A stretch of 64,000 nucleotides of DNA, from assembly GCF_017255185.1 (NCBI RefSeq), contig NZ_JAFKCZ010000002.1, positions 202,928-266,927 on the forward strand, written 5' to 3'. The notes beneath the pieces are model-generated. The model was given only the letters and a program-made list of their open reading frames with translations, was not told the origin of the DNA and searched no databases. Shown piece after piece: positions 16,362-25,228 of the stretch (positions are counted from its first letter, which is position 1; every line of letters starts with the position of its first letter). A program made the position numbers and the translations under genes. This DNA is from Parahaliea mediterranea (GTDB lineage Bacteria; Pseudomonadota; Gammaproteobacteria; Pseudomonadales; Halieaceae).

Positions 16362-17453
16362 ATGGCCAGGAAGAAGCGCGGATTCACGACCTTCAGCCTG
16401 AGCTTCCTGGATATCATGTCCTGCGGCTTCGGCGCGGTGGTGCTGGTGTTTTTGATCATCGACCACTCCATCGAGGTGCAGTCGAAAGAACTGAACCAGG
16501 ACCTGCTCTCCGAGGTCAATCTAATGGAGGAAGATGTCGCCGAGGGCGAGGAGGGTCTGGTGCGCCTGCGCAATACCCTGTCCCAGATCGACCTGCAAAT
16601 GGTGGAGGCCCAGGGCCGCGCCAGCCGGATCTCCGAGGACATCGAGGAGTACGAGGCGCTGATCGCCGGCCTGCGCGCGGAGGGCTTTACCGAGCGCGCG
16701 GATATCGAGCAGCTCAAGGCCGAAATCCAGGCCCTGGAAGACGAGGTCAAAAAGCTGCGCGAATCCTCTCGCGACAACAGCGGCCGCAGCGCCCGCAGTT
16801 TCCTCGGCGAGGGCAACCGCCAGTACCTGACCGGCCTCAACCTGGGCGGCAAGCACATCGCGCTGCTGGTGGATGTCTCCGCCAGCATGCTGGCCGACCG
16901 CCTGGTCAACGTCATTCGCCTGCGCAACATGGCCCCCGACGTCCAGCGCCGCGCGGACAAGTGGAGCCGCACCCTCAACACCGTGGACTGGCTCACCGCG
17001 CAACTGCCGGTGGACAGCCGCTACCAGGTGATCACCTTCAACACCGAGGCCCGCACCGCGCTGCCCGATACCGGCGGCAAGTGGCTCGAAGTCGCCAACC
17101 AGCCGCAACTCGAGCAGGTCTCCGAGTCCCTGCGCGGCATCACCCCCGCCGGCGGCACCAGCCTGGAGAACGCCTTCGAGGCCTTGAAGGCGCTGTCGCC
17201 CGCCCCCGATAATATCTTCCTGATCACCGACGGCCTGCCCACCCAGGGCGCCAAGCCGCCCCGGGGCAGCAAGGTGTCCGGCCGCGAGCGCCAGGAACTC
17301 TACGCCCGGGCGATCAAGCAGCTGCCGCGCAACGTGCCGGTAAACATCATCCTGGCGCCCATGGAGGGGGACCCGATGGCCGCCTCCGCCTTCTGGCAGC
17401 TGGCCCAGGCCACCGGCGGCTCCTTCCTCAGCCCGTCGAGCGACTGGCCGTGA
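16362..17453 (+). CDS. Single-span VWA domain protein 1 (ExbD/TolR-like membrane helix plus von Willebrand A domain)
   Basis: This encodes 363 residues. A short basic N-terminus is followed by one membrane helix FSLSFLDIMSCGFGAVVLVF with Asp17 inside it. A long coiled coil (about 40-140) leads to a VWA domain beginning KHIALLVDVSASM. D-x-S-x-S is the MIDAS metal site; later elements are GITPAGGTSLENAFEAL and NIFLITDGLPTQG. The VWA part should lie in the periplasm. The helix resembles those of ExbD, TolR and MotB, partners of ExbB-like channels, and such a channel is encoded two genes upstream. The Shine-Dalgarno lies in the MITE-like right repeat. It is a paralogue of the next gene. Confidence 0.87.
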   Translation: MARKKRGFTTFSLSFLDIMSCGFGAVVLVFLIIDHSIEVQSKELNQDLLSEVNLMEEDVAEGEEGLVRLRNTLSQIDLQMVEAQGRASRISEDIEEYEALIAGLRAEGFTERADIEQLKAEIQALEDEVKKLRESSRDNSGRSARSFLGEGNRQYLTGLNLGGKHIALLVDVSASMLADRLVNVIRLRNMAPDVQRRADKWSRTLNTVDWLTAQLPVDSRYQVITFNTEARTALPDTGGKWLEVANQPQLEQVSESLRGITPAGGTSLENAFEALKALSPAPDNIFLITDGLPTQGAKPPRGSKVSGRERQELYARAIKQLPRNVPVNIILAPMEGDPMAASAFWQLAQATGGSFLSPSSDWP

Positions 17454-17468
17454 GCGGGGGTAGCTGAG

Positions 17469-18467
17469 ATGGCCAAACGGCGCGCACCGGAAGAGTTCTC
17501 CCTGTCCTTCCTGGACGTGATCTGCTGCGGTTTCGGCGCGGTGATCCTGCTGTTGATGATCACCAAGACCGTGCAACCGCAAATTATCGAGGCCTCCACG
17601 GTCAACCTCGAGGGCGTGCTCGCCGACCTGCAGGAGCAGCTGTTCGAGATCCGCGGCGAAACCAAGATCCTCAACCGCGACCTCAACGCCAAGCACGAGC
17701 AGCTGTCGGCGTACGAGGACAGGATCGCCATTCTCCGCGGCCAGCTGGCCAGCGCGAAGGCGCGCTACGACAGCATCCAGGTGCAGGACAACACCAACGA
17801 CGTGGTCGCCGGCCAGCTGGCGGACGCGCGCCAGTCCCTCACCGCCGAAATGGAGCGCCTGCTGGGCCGCCAGCACCAGAGCAAGAACAACCTGATCGGC
17901 GGCATTCCGGTGGACAGCGAGTACATCATCTTCATCATCGACACCTCCGGCTCCATGTTTTCCTACAGCTGGGAGCGCATGCTGCGGGAGCTGGAGGCGA
18001 CGCTGAGCATCTACCCGGAAGTGAAGGGCATCCAGATCCTCAACGACATGGGCAACTACATGTTCAGCCGCTACCGCGGCCAGTGGATTCCGGACACCCC
18101 CGGGCGCCGGCGGGTGATCATGCAAAACTTGCGCAACTGGAACGTGTTCAGCAACTCCAGTCCCGTGGAGGGCATTACCCAGGCCATTCGCACCTTCTAC
18201 GACCCCTCGAAGAAGATCAGCATCTACGTGTTCGGCGACGAGTTCACCGGCCAGTCCATCGCCCAGGTGGTTGACACGGTGGATCGCATCAACCGCGAGG
18301 ACGCCGAGGGCAACCGCCGGGTGCGCATTCACGCGGTGGGCTTCCCGGTGCAGTTCATCCGGCCGCCACACTTGCAAACCACCGGCATCCGCTTTGCTAC
18401 ACTTATGCGAGAACTGACCTACCGCAACGGAGGCACCTTTGTCGGGCTCAATGACTTCAGGCCCTAG
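17469..18467 (+). CDS. Single-span VWA domain protein 2 (paralogue of the preceding gene)
   Basis: This encodes 332 residues. The helix FSLSFLDVICCGFGAVILLL has Asp16 at the same place as Asp17 in the paralogue. It is followed by a coiled coil (about 40-130, LADLQEQLFEIRGETKILNRDL) and a VWA domain with YIIFIIDTSGSMFS (MIDAS D-x-S-x-S). Later segments are SSPVEGITQAIRTFYDP and KISIYVFGDEFTG. This VWA domain differs much from the first outside the MIDAS, so the pair may form a heteromer. The gene starts 15 bp after its neighbour. The following lipoprotein gene begins inside its 3' end (29 bp overlap). Confidence 0.87.
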   Translation: MAKRRAPEEFSLSFLDVICCGFGAVILLLMITKTVQPQIIEASTVNLEGVLADLQEQLFEIRGETKILNRDLNAKHEQLSAYEDRIAILRGQLASAKARYDSIQVQDNTNDVVAGQLADARQSLTAEMERLLGRQHQSKNNLIGGIPVDSEYIIFIIDTSGSMFSYSWERMLRELEATLSIYPEVKGIQILNDMGNYMFSRYRGQWIPDTPGRRRVIMQNLRNWNVFSNSSPVEGITQAIRTFYDPSKKISIYVFGDEFTGQSIAQVVDTVDRINREDAEGNRRVRIHAVGFPVQFIRPPHLQTTGIRFATLMRELTYRNGGTFVGLNDFRP

Positions 18468-19110
18468 GGCGCTGGCCACCCCCGCCCTGCTGGCCCTGCT
18501 GGCGGCGGCCTTGCTGTTGGCCGGCTGCGGGCCCAGCGAGGTGGCGGTCAAGGGCCAGTTTCCGGCGCCGCTGATGCAGAAACTGCCGCTGACCCTGGGG
18601 GTGTGGTACGACGAGGAGTTCAGCGGCCACGAGTTTTTCGACGAGGCCAAGGGCCGCGCCGAATCGGGCTGGATCGTGCGCACCGGCGACGCCCAGCTAC
18701 ACATGTGGAATACCCTGCTACCGGGTATGTTTCAGAACGTGGTCTCCATGCGGGCCAAGCCCCAGCCGGGGCAGATGAACCAGGCGGTGGACGCGGTACT
18801 GATTCCCCACATCGAGGAGCTGCAGTACGCCATTCCGGCCCACACCAACGTCAAGGTCTACGAGATCTGGATGCGCTACCGCTTCGAGCTGGTCAGCGCC
18901 AGCGGCAAGCCCCTGGCGGAGTGGACCATGACCGCCTACGGCAAGACCCCCACCGCCTTCCTGCAGAGCGACGAGGCCGCGGTCAACCTCGCCGCGGTGG
19001 TGGCCCTGCGCGACGCAGGGGCCAACTTTGCCACCAACTTCACCCGCGTGCCCCAGGTCAAGGACTGGCTCGCCCGGCGCCGCGACCAGGTGGCGGAGAA
19101 CCGCTCGTGA
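18439..19110 (+). CDS. Cluster lipoprotein A
   Basis: The product is 223 residues with lipoprotein signal peptide and lipobox LLLAGC (Cys about residue 30). The mature domain contains LMQKLPLTLGVWYDEEFSGHEFFDEAKG, MWNTLLPGMFQNVVSM and LQYAIPAHTNVKVYEIWMRYRFEL. This is the look of an outer-membrane lipoprotein of the LptE/PqiC-like or DUF4136-like general kind, but I cannot place it. The start is taken as TTG at 18439 because GGAGG lies 5 bases upstream; an ATG at 18451 has no such site and also gives a good signal peptide. The next gene's GTG overlaps the TGA stop. Confidence 0.77.
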   Translation: MSGSMTSGPRALATPALLALLAAALLLAGCGPSEVAVKGQFPAPLMQKLPLTLGVWYDEEFSGHEFFDEAKGRAESGWIVRTGDAQLHMWNTLLPGMFQNVVSMRAKPQPGQMNQAVDAVLIPHIEELQYAIPAHTNVKVYEIWMRYRFELVSASGKPLAEWTMTAYGKTPTAFLQSDEAAVNLAAVVALRDAGANFATNFTRVPQVKDWLARRRDQVAENRS

Positions 19111-19769
19111 AGGCCCCCGCCCTGTTGCTCGCCCTGGCGGCCTGCGCGGCACTCACCGGCTGCGTCACTGCCACCGTGGACGAAATGGTGTTCAATGAGC
19201 CCACCGAGGGCATCGGCGACGCCAGCGTGGTCATTCTAGGCCGGCGCCACGCCAGCGACTACGAGACCGAACCGGACTTTATCGACTGCGTGGGCAAGCA
19301 CATCGCCAACCGCGACCAGGGTATCGAAGTCATCGGCGAGCTGGAGTTCCTCAACGCCCTCTACCCCTGGTTCGAGCCGCGCACCGCGCCCCTCTATCCC
19401 CAGGACCTGGAAAAACTGCTGCAGCAGCCTCCAGTGGCGGCAAAGCTCGCCACCCTGCGTACCCAGTACATGATCTGGATCGACGGCAGCACCGTGCGCA
19501 CCGACTCCGCCGGCTCAATGACCTGCGGCATCGGCCCCGGCGGCGCGGGCTGCTTCGGCTTCGGCACCTGGGGCAACGATTCCAACTACGAGGCCACGAT
19601 TTGGGACTTCACCAATCGCGCGGAAGTGGGGCGTATCAGCACGTCCGCCAGCGGCCAGTCCTACATGCCCGCGGTGGTGGTACCCATCCCCATCATCGCC
19701 CCGGTACAGGGCACCGCCTGCGACAGCGTGGGCGACCAGTTGCTGCAATTTCTCTCCAGTGAGTACTAG
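19107..19769 (+). CDS. Cluster lipoprotein B
   Basis: The product is 220 residues starting at a GTG overlapping the previous stop (GTGA). The signal peptide has lipobox ALTGC (Cys about residue 19). The mature part carries GDASVVILGRRHASDYETEPDFIDCVGKHI and IEVIGELEFLNALYPWFEP. It continues with KLATLRTQYMIWIDGSTVRTD and MTCGIGPGGAGCFGFGTWGNDSNYEATIWDF. Four or more Cys (near FIDC, MTC, GCFG and TACDS) could form disulfides in the periplasm. I do not recognise a named family. The region GIGPGGAGCFGFGTW is unusually Gly-rich. Operon position ties it to the VWA/channel cluster. Confidence 0.76.
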   Translation: MKAPALLLALAACAALTGCVTATVDEMVFNEPTEGIGDASVVILGRRHASDYETEPDFIDCVGKHIANRDQGIEVIGELEFLNALYPWFEPRTAPLYPQDLEKLLQQPPVAAKLATLRTQYMIWIDGSTVRTDSAGSMTCGIGPGGAGCFGFGTWGNDSNYEATIWDFTNRAEVGRISTSASGQSYMPAVVVPIPIIAPVQGTACDSVGDQLLQFLSSEY

Positions 19770-19779
19770 GAAAACGCCC

Positions 19780-21234
19780 ATGTCCCGGTTCCCATCCGCC
19801 GCCCTGCTGCTCGCCGCCTCCCTGGCCCTGGCCGGCTGCGCCAGCAGCTCGTCCTCCGGCGGGTCCGGCCCGGTGGTGACCGCCGGCGGCCGCGAGATCG
19901 TCATCGACGACGAAAGCGACGAGCTGTACGCCAAGATGATGGAACAGGGGGCCGCCTACGACGACCCCGAGCTGCAGGCCTACGTGGAGCGCATCGGCCA
20001 GCTTCTGGTAGCCCACAGCGACGCGCCCGACGACACCTTTATCTTCACCGTGATCGACAGCCCCGACATCAACGCCTTCGCCACCCCCGGGGGCTATATC
20101 TACGTCAACCGGGGCCTGCTGGCCTACCTCGACAGCGAGGCGGAACTGGCCGGGGTGCTGTCACACGAGATCGCCCACGTCACCGCCAATCACCACGGCC
20201 GGCAAAAGTCCGGCCGCATTACCAACCAGGTCCTCGCCACCACCGCCTACATTCTCACTGGCAGCGGCGACCTGGCGGACGCCTCCTCCATGTACGGCCA
20301 GGAGCTGCTCAGCGGCTTCGGCCGGGAGCACGAGCTGGAGGCCGACGGCCTGGGCGCCGAGTACATGCACAAGGCCGGCTACGACGCCGAGGAACTGCTG
20401 GACGTGATCGGCGTGCTCAAGGACCAGGAGCAGTACCAGCGGGTGCGCGCGCGTTCCAGCGGTAAACCCAGCGGCACCTACCACGGCCTCTACGCCACCC
20501 ACCCGCGCAACGACCAGCGCCTGCAAACTGTGGTGCGCAAGGCCAACGAGCTGGGCTACGACGACCGCGCCCCGGACCCGGTCATGCCCGGGGAGTTCAA
20601 GCAACGCATGGACGGGCTGGTATTCGGCCCCTCGATCCAGGGCCAGAAGGACGACGACCGGTACTACCACAACAAGCTGGCCTTCACCTTCGCCCACCCG
20701 CCGGGCTGGACGGTCAACACCGGCTCCTCGGCCATCGTCGCCAACGCCCCCGACGGCGACGCCAGCCTGACCCTGACCATCGCCCGCCGGGACCCGACAA
20801 AAAACGCGGAGCAGGAGCTGCGCGAGCGGGCCAGGGGCGATCTCGGCGACGGCCGGGAACTGGAGCAGGCCGGCCTTACCGGCTATTCAGCGGTGGCGTC
20901 CGAGGGCGGCGTGTCCAAGCGCCTGGCGGTAATCGACTACAACGGCCTGAACTACCTGTTCGAGGGGGCCGCCAGCGACTTCGCGGCCAGCGACAAGACC
21001 CTGCTGGAGATCATCGAGAGTTTCCGGCCGCTGCTGGACCGGGAGCGCCAGAGCGGCACGCCGATGTACGTGCGCTATATCCAGGCGCCCCGGGGGGCCA
21101 CCTACGCCAGCCTGGCCAGCAGCATCCGCATCCCCGACGCCGAGACCCAACTGCGGCTGCTGAACGGCCAATACCCCCGCGGCGAGCCGCGCACCGGGGA
21201 CTGGATCAAAGTCATTCAACCGGCGCCGCGCTAG
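19780..21234 (+). CDS. M48 family metalloprotease lipoprotein (BepA/LoiP-like)
   Basis: The product is 484 residues with lipoprotein signal (lipobox ALAGC, Cys about residue 20), then a Ser/Gly linker. The zinc-protease domain contains VIDSPDINAFATPGGYIYVNRGLLA, the catalytic HExxH as LSHEIAHVTANHH, and a third ligand in HELEADGLGAEYM. These are the hallmarks of periplasmic M48 quality-control proteases. The C-terminal about 200 residues form an added domain (FAHPPGWTVNTGSSAIVAN ... GDWIKVIQPAPR), as in some M48 lipoproteins with a YfgC-like extension. The ATG at 19780 has an AGGA site. It is the last gene of the cluster and may proteolyse or mature the cluster's envelope proteins. Confidence 0.9.
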   Translation: MSRFPSAALLLAASLALAGCASSSSSGGSGPVVTAGGREIVIDDESDELYAKMMEQGAAYDDPELQAYVERIGQLLVAHSDAPDDTFIFTVIDSPDINAFATPGGYIYVNRGLLAYLDSEAELAGVLSHEIAHVTANHHGRQKSGRITNQVLATTAYILTGSGDLADASSMYGQELLSGFGREHELEADGLGAEYMHKAGYDAEELLDVIGVLKDQEQYQRVRARSSGKPSGTYHGLYATHPRNDQRLQTVVRKANELGYDDRAPDPVMPGEFKQRMDGLVFGPSIQGQKDDDRYYHNKLAFTFAHPPGWTVNTGSSAIVANAPDGDASLTLTIARRDPTKNAEQELRERARGDLGDGRELEQAGLTGYSAVASEGGVSKRLAVIDYNGLNYLFEGAASDFAASDKTLLEIIESFRPLLDRERQSGTPMYVRYIQAPRGATYASLASSIRIPDAETQLRLLNGQYPRGEPRTGDWIKVIQPAPR

Positions 21235-21289
21235 TCGCTTCTCCCGTGTTGCAAGGGGCGATACGGGAGCCTGGCGACCCGCCAATGCC

Positions 21290-22390
21290 CTAACACTTAA
21301 CCTGCAGTTTCCAGCTCTGGTAGATATCCCGCCAAACCGGGCCGTCCTTGAGCGACACTTCCGTTTCAAAGTAGTGGTTCATGCGCTTCAGGTCAGTACG
21401 GTTATCTTTCACCGCCGCCCCGACCAGTAGTCGGGTAAAGTCCTCGGCCAGCATGCGACCCTCGCGGTAGTAGTAGGCGTAAATGCCCATGGCATGCGCC
21501 ACGGTCACCGCCTCGGCGGTGGACAGCACCGCCGAGGCCAAGCGGTCAGTGCTGCGGCCGTCGATCGACTGACCATTTCGCAGCTCGTGGAAAATCGTGA
21601 CAAGGGCGCGCAGGATGTCCTCGTCAACCTCGGCTTCAACACCCGAGCCCCGCAGCAGCTTGGCGGTTTCCCGGACCACCACGGCGAGTTCATCGTCGAT
21701 CGAGGCGATCGGCAGCACAGTTTCGAAATTGAGGCGACGCTTGAGTGCCGAACTCATGCTATCCACGCCTTTGTCCTGGGTGTTGGACGTGCCGATCAGG
21801 TTGAAGCCCTCTCGGGCATAGATCCTGCCCGCCTCCCCCGGAAGCTCGGGGACGGTAACCATGCGCTCCGACAGGACCGATAACAGAGCATCCTGCACCG
21901 CGGGAGCGCAACGCGCGAGTTCCTCGAAGCGTACCATCGACCCCGCCTGCATCCCGCGGAGCAGCGGGCCAGGCACCAACGCTTCGGGGGTCGGACCGTC
22001 GCGCTCGAGCAGGGCCTGGTTCCAGGTGTACAACATCTGGTCCACGCCCTGAATCGCGCCACCTTGCACCACCAGGGTCGAATCACCGGAAATCGCCGCC
22101 GACAGCAATTCCGAGAACCAGGATTTGGCGGTCCCCGGCAGACCCACGAGCATGGCGCCACGCAGGGTGGCCAGGGCCACGATAACGCGCGTAACCACGC
22201 CGCGGGGCGCGACAAACTTGGGCGCTGTGCCCATCGCCGTATCACCCAGCACGAAAGCTTCAACCGCCAGTGGCGACAGGCGCCAGCCTGGAGGTCTGGG
22301 CCGCGAATCCGCGACTTCCAGATGCTCGAGTTCCGCGGCGTAGATAACCTCCGCGGGAAGCCGTTGCCGTTTTTTTTGGATTGACGTCAC
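21290..22390 (-). CDS. MoxR-like AAA family ATPase
   Basis: This encodes 366 residues. The AAA core shows Walker A GLPGTAKS (about residue 82). The Walker-B-like MVRFEELARCAPAVQDALLSVLSE follows, as does a sensor-1 region FNLIGTSNTQDKGVDSMSSALKRR that holds the arginine-rich helix. MoxR-type ATPases remodel or assemble proteins, often together with VWA proteins. Here it follows the GspE-like fusion gene with a 1-bp gap, so the two are co-transcribed. The gene points toward the VWA cluster and ends 55 bp from its last gene. A link to the VWA proteins by MoxR-VWA logic is inference only. Confidence 0.85.
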   Translation of the reverse strand: MTSIQKKRQRLPAEVIYAAELEHLEVADSRPRPPGWRLSPLAVEAFVLGDTAMGTAPKFVAPRGVVTRVIVALATLRGAMLVGLPGTAKSWFSELLSAAISGDSTLVVQGGAIQGVDQMLYTWNQALLERDGPTPEALVPGPLLRGMQAGSMVRFEELARCAPAVQDALLSVLSERMVTVPELPGEAGRIYAREGFNLIGTSNTQDKGVDSMSSALKRRLNFETVLPIASIDDELAVVVRETAKLLRGSGVEAEVDEDILRALVTIFHELRNGQSIDGRSTDRLASAVLSTAEAVTVAHAMGIYAYYYREGRMLAEDFTRLLVGAAVKDNRTDLKRMNHYFETEVSLKDGPVWRDIYQSWKLQVKC

Positions 22391-22391
22391 C

Positions 22392-24650
22392 TTACCAGTC
22401 CCCCCGCTTTTCCGGGGCCATGCGTTCCGCCGGCAGGATTCTGGGCAACTCTCCCAGTGGGACAGTACCCTCGATCACGTGGTTGAGCGCGCTGTCACGC
22501 ATGGTTACCAGGCCCGAGTCGAGTGCAATCGCGCGCAGACGCGCGGTGGGATACTTCAGGGAAATGGCGTCGCGGATCTCCGCGTCGACCAGCATGAACT
22601 CAACCACCGCCACCCTTCCCCGGGTCCCGCGGCCCCCGCACTGTTCGCAGCCTCGCCCCACGAAGCAACCAAAATTATCAGGCACCCCATCGGGAAAAAG
22701 TTCTTCGAGGATATGTGCTTCCGGCTCGGCCGCTTCCCGGCAGTGGCTGCAAATCCGCCGCGCAAGCTTCTGCGCTTTGACCGCCGTGAGTTCGCTGGCG
22801 ATGGAGTTGGCCAGCACATCCAGGTCAAACAAGCGCTGGATGGCGTCCACGGCGTCATTGCAGTGCAGGGTGGACAGCACCACATGTCCGGTCTGGGAAG
22901 CGCGGAGAGCCTCCCGGGCTGTTTCGTGATCGCGAATTTCGCCCACCAGAATCACGTCGGGGTCTTGCCGGACGAAAGAGCGCATGCCGCTGTCAAAGGT
23001 GAAGCCGATCTCCGGGTGCGTGTGGACCTGCTGGATATTGTCGATGGAATACTCCACCGGGTCCTCTATCGTTATGACCTTGCGACGCCCCTCGGCGGCA
23101 AGCTCCGACAGGCCCGCGTAGAGCGTGGTGGTTTTGCCGGACCCGGTCGGCCCCACGACCAGCACCAGCCCCGCCGGGTTGGCGAGCAATCGGCGGTAGT
23201 GGCTGATAATGTTTTTTGACATACCGAGCCGATCAATGCCCACCAGGTTGCCGGACTGCGCCAGCAGGCGGATCACCACCGCCTCCCCGTGCAGCGCGGG
23301 CTGCACCTGGATGCGCAAGTCCCAGACCTCGTCGCCGACACGGAGCTGCGAGCGCCCGCTCTGGGGGAGGCGCTTTTCGGCGATATCCATGTCGCCGCGA
23401 ATCTTGATCACGTTGATCAGCCCGAGCGAGTCCCGGTGCGTCAAGTCATAGTGCGCAAGATCGTGCAGGTCCCCATCCACGCGCAAACGGATTCGGGTGC
23501 GCCCGGGGTAGGGCTCGATGTGAATATCACTCGCACCGTCGCTCACGGCATCCAGCAACAGGGCGTCGAACAGTGTGACCAGATGCGCCCCGATCTGCAG
23601 GTGCTCGCTGCTCAACAGCTCCGACGGGCGCGGGGCGTGCTCGGCGGCCTCTGGCGCGTTCGCGGCGCGCTCGCGTGTCCTCAGTGACAGTTCGATGGTG
23701 GTCCACAGCCGCTTGAAATCGTTGGGCGTGACCAGGATTTTCTCCAGCCGCTCCTCCGGATACATATGACGGATATCGTCCAACGCGGCATCCGGGTCGT
23801 CCGTGGCCAACGCCAGCGTGTGGTCTTTCATCCACAATGGCAGCAAATGCTTGGAGTCCAGAAAACCGCGCGAGAATAGCTCCATCAAATGGAGCTGCAC
23901 CTCCGAAAGTAGATCGTCCACCACCGCGAAACGCAGGTTGTTCTCCGTCGCCAAGCGGCGATACAGGGTGCTATCCTCAAGGTCGATTTGCTCCCGCAGA
24001 ACCCGGATCACCGGCACCTTCCTCGCCCGCGCCACGCGGCGCGCCTCCGCCAGCATCGCCCGGTCGACCACGCCCATGTCCAACAGAGTCATGCCCGAAT
24101 CGTGGGAAAAGTCCACCGGGACGATATCCTGGCGCACCAGGGCGCCGAGCTCGGTAAGCTGGTAGCGCACCATCAACGTGGCAGCCCCCTCCCCGCGCTC
24201 AAGCGCCAACAGGTAGCCCCCGGCGGTCAATTGTTCCAGCAGCCGGGAGTGGTCCCGAATGCGAGGGCTGGACACCAGAATACGGTCATAGGGGCCCATG
24301 TCCGGCGCGCCGTCGCTGCCCTCACCCACACGCAATGTAATATTGATCAACCCCAGCTCATCGAAATGCCGGCCGGCCACGCGAGCGAGCGCGTCGTTTT
24401 TTTCCACCGTGACCACCGAGTCTACAAGGCGGCTGGCCACTGCCGTGAAGTACCCCGTGCCGGTACCCACCTGTAGCACACGGTGGCCTGGCTGTAGGTC
24501 GGCCTCGCCCAGAATCTGGGCCACCACATTGAGCGGCGGAATACTGTGCCCCGAAACAAAGGATTCCTGTTGCGCGAGAAAAAGCTGGCGCGGCAAGGCC
24601 TCGAGTGCCTTGAGCAGGCGCTCGTCCGAGGAAAAAGTATTGGAAAACAT
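22392..24650 (-). CDS. Protein-isoaspartate-methyltransferase-like domain fused to GspE/PilB-type secretion ATPase
   Basis: From the ATG at 24650 this is 752 residues. Residues about 15-185 look like PCMT: SIPPLNVVAQIL, then the SAM-binding VLQVGTGTGYFTAV. Residues about 195-320 resemble the T2SSE_N/MshEN domain (VPVIRVLREQIDLEDSTLYRRLA). Residues 350 onward are the type II/IV pilus ATPase with DGASDIHIEP, Walker A GPTGSGKTTT, DPDVILVGEIRD and the C-x2-C pairs CSHC and CEQC for zinc. The fusion is unusual. The open frame extends further upstream to a GTG at 24827 and the true start is uncertain. The MoxR-like gene follows. No pilin or GspF gene is in the window. Confidence 0.85.
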   Translation of the reverse strand: MFSNTFSSDERLLKALEALPRQLFLAQQESFVSGHSIPPLNVVAQILGEADLQPGHRVLQVGTGTGYFTAVASRLVDSVVTVEKNDALARVAGRHFDELGLINITLRVGEGSDGAPDMGPYDRILVSSPRIRDHSRLLEQLTAGGYLLALERGEGAATLMVRYQLTELGALVRQDIVPVDFSHDSGMTLLDMGVVDRAMLAEARRVARARKVPVIRVLREQIDLEDSTLYRRLATENNLRFAVVDDLLSEVQLHLMELFSRGFLDSKHLLPLWMKDHTLALATDDPDAALDDIRHMYPEERLEKILVTPNDFKRLWTTIELSLRTRERAANAPEAAEHAPRPSELLSSEHLQIGAHLVTLFDALLLDAVSDGASDIHIEPYPGRTRIRLRVDGDLHDLAHYDLTHRDSLGLINVIKIRGDMDIAEKRLPQSGRSQLRVGDEVWDLRIQVQPALHGEAVVIRLLAQSGNLVGIDRLGMSKNIISHYRRLLANPAGLVLVVGPTGSGKTTTLYAGLSELAAEGRRKVITIEDPVEYSIDNIQQVHTHPEIGFTFDSGMRSFVRQDPDVILVGEIRDHETAREALRASQTGHVVLSTLHCNDAVDAIQRLFDLDVLANSIASELTAVKAQKLARRICSHCREAAEPEAHILEELFPDGVPDNFGCFVGRGCEQCGGRGTRGRVAVVEFMLVDAEIRDAISLKYPTARLRAIALDSGLVTMRDSALNHVIEGTVPLGELPRILPAERMAPEKRGDW

Positions 24651-24889
24651 CGTGTAAAAGTGATTCACAGCAACTTCGCGGAACACGAATTCTAGCAAGC
24701 ACCAGGCCCCAGCCGCACGCGCAAGATCCGGAATTTCGCGAAAAAGGCACCGGGCCGCTACCGAACCGATATGTTCCAGCGGAGGTGGAAGTGCCCACTT
24801 CGCCACCGGCTGAAGCACAGCGGGCACAATGCGCCAGCCCCCTAAACAGAATGTCCCAGGGAGCCGCCACGCCGACGCCGTCTAGGGAC

Positions 24890-25228
24890 TCAGCCGGCAG
24901 CGAATTCCCTGTTCTGCACCAGCACCCAGGGCGCCGCCACCACCGCCCACAGGGTGGCATCGCCCTCGAACCAGGCCAGGGCCTCGGCGTCGCTGACCGG
25001 CGCCACCAACCCGGCGCCGGTCCAGGTTTCAAACTGCGCCCGGTTGTCCAGGCCCAGTTGCACCGCCACCTCCACCAGGTCCAGCGCGGCATCGACGCGC
25101 ACCACACTGCCATGGGCGTAGTAGGTCTGCAGGTCCCGCCAGGGAATGCGCGCGGTCTGGCCGTGAAATTCGCGGCGCAGCAGCGCCTCGCGATCCGGGG
25201 AGTCCCCGAGCGGCGTGTCCTCAGCCAT
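24890..25228 (-). CDS. DUF2288 family protein
   Basis: This encodes 112 residues. The segment TARIPWRDLQTYYAHGSVVRVD, then ALDLVEVAVQLGLDNRAQFETW and WAVVAAPWVLVQN, matches the short DUF2288 family, a cytosolic proteobacterial family without assigned role. The start ATG at 25228 begins the usual MAEDTP opening; six earlier codons are open but overlap the upstream gene. The start lies within the 3' end of the MBL hydrolase gene (8 bp overlap), so the two probably form an operon. Confidence 0.82.
   Translation of the reverse strand: MAEDTPLGDSPDREALLRREFHGQTARIPWRDLQTYYAHGSVVRVDAALDLVEVAVQLGLDNRAQFETWTGAGLVAPVSDAEALAWFEGDATLWAVVAAPWVLVQNREFAAG

Noticed and set aside
16118..16996. Long minus-strand frame across the MITE-like element and VWA gene
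   Set aside because: It is antisense to the VWA coding region, with basic low-complexity translation and no domain.
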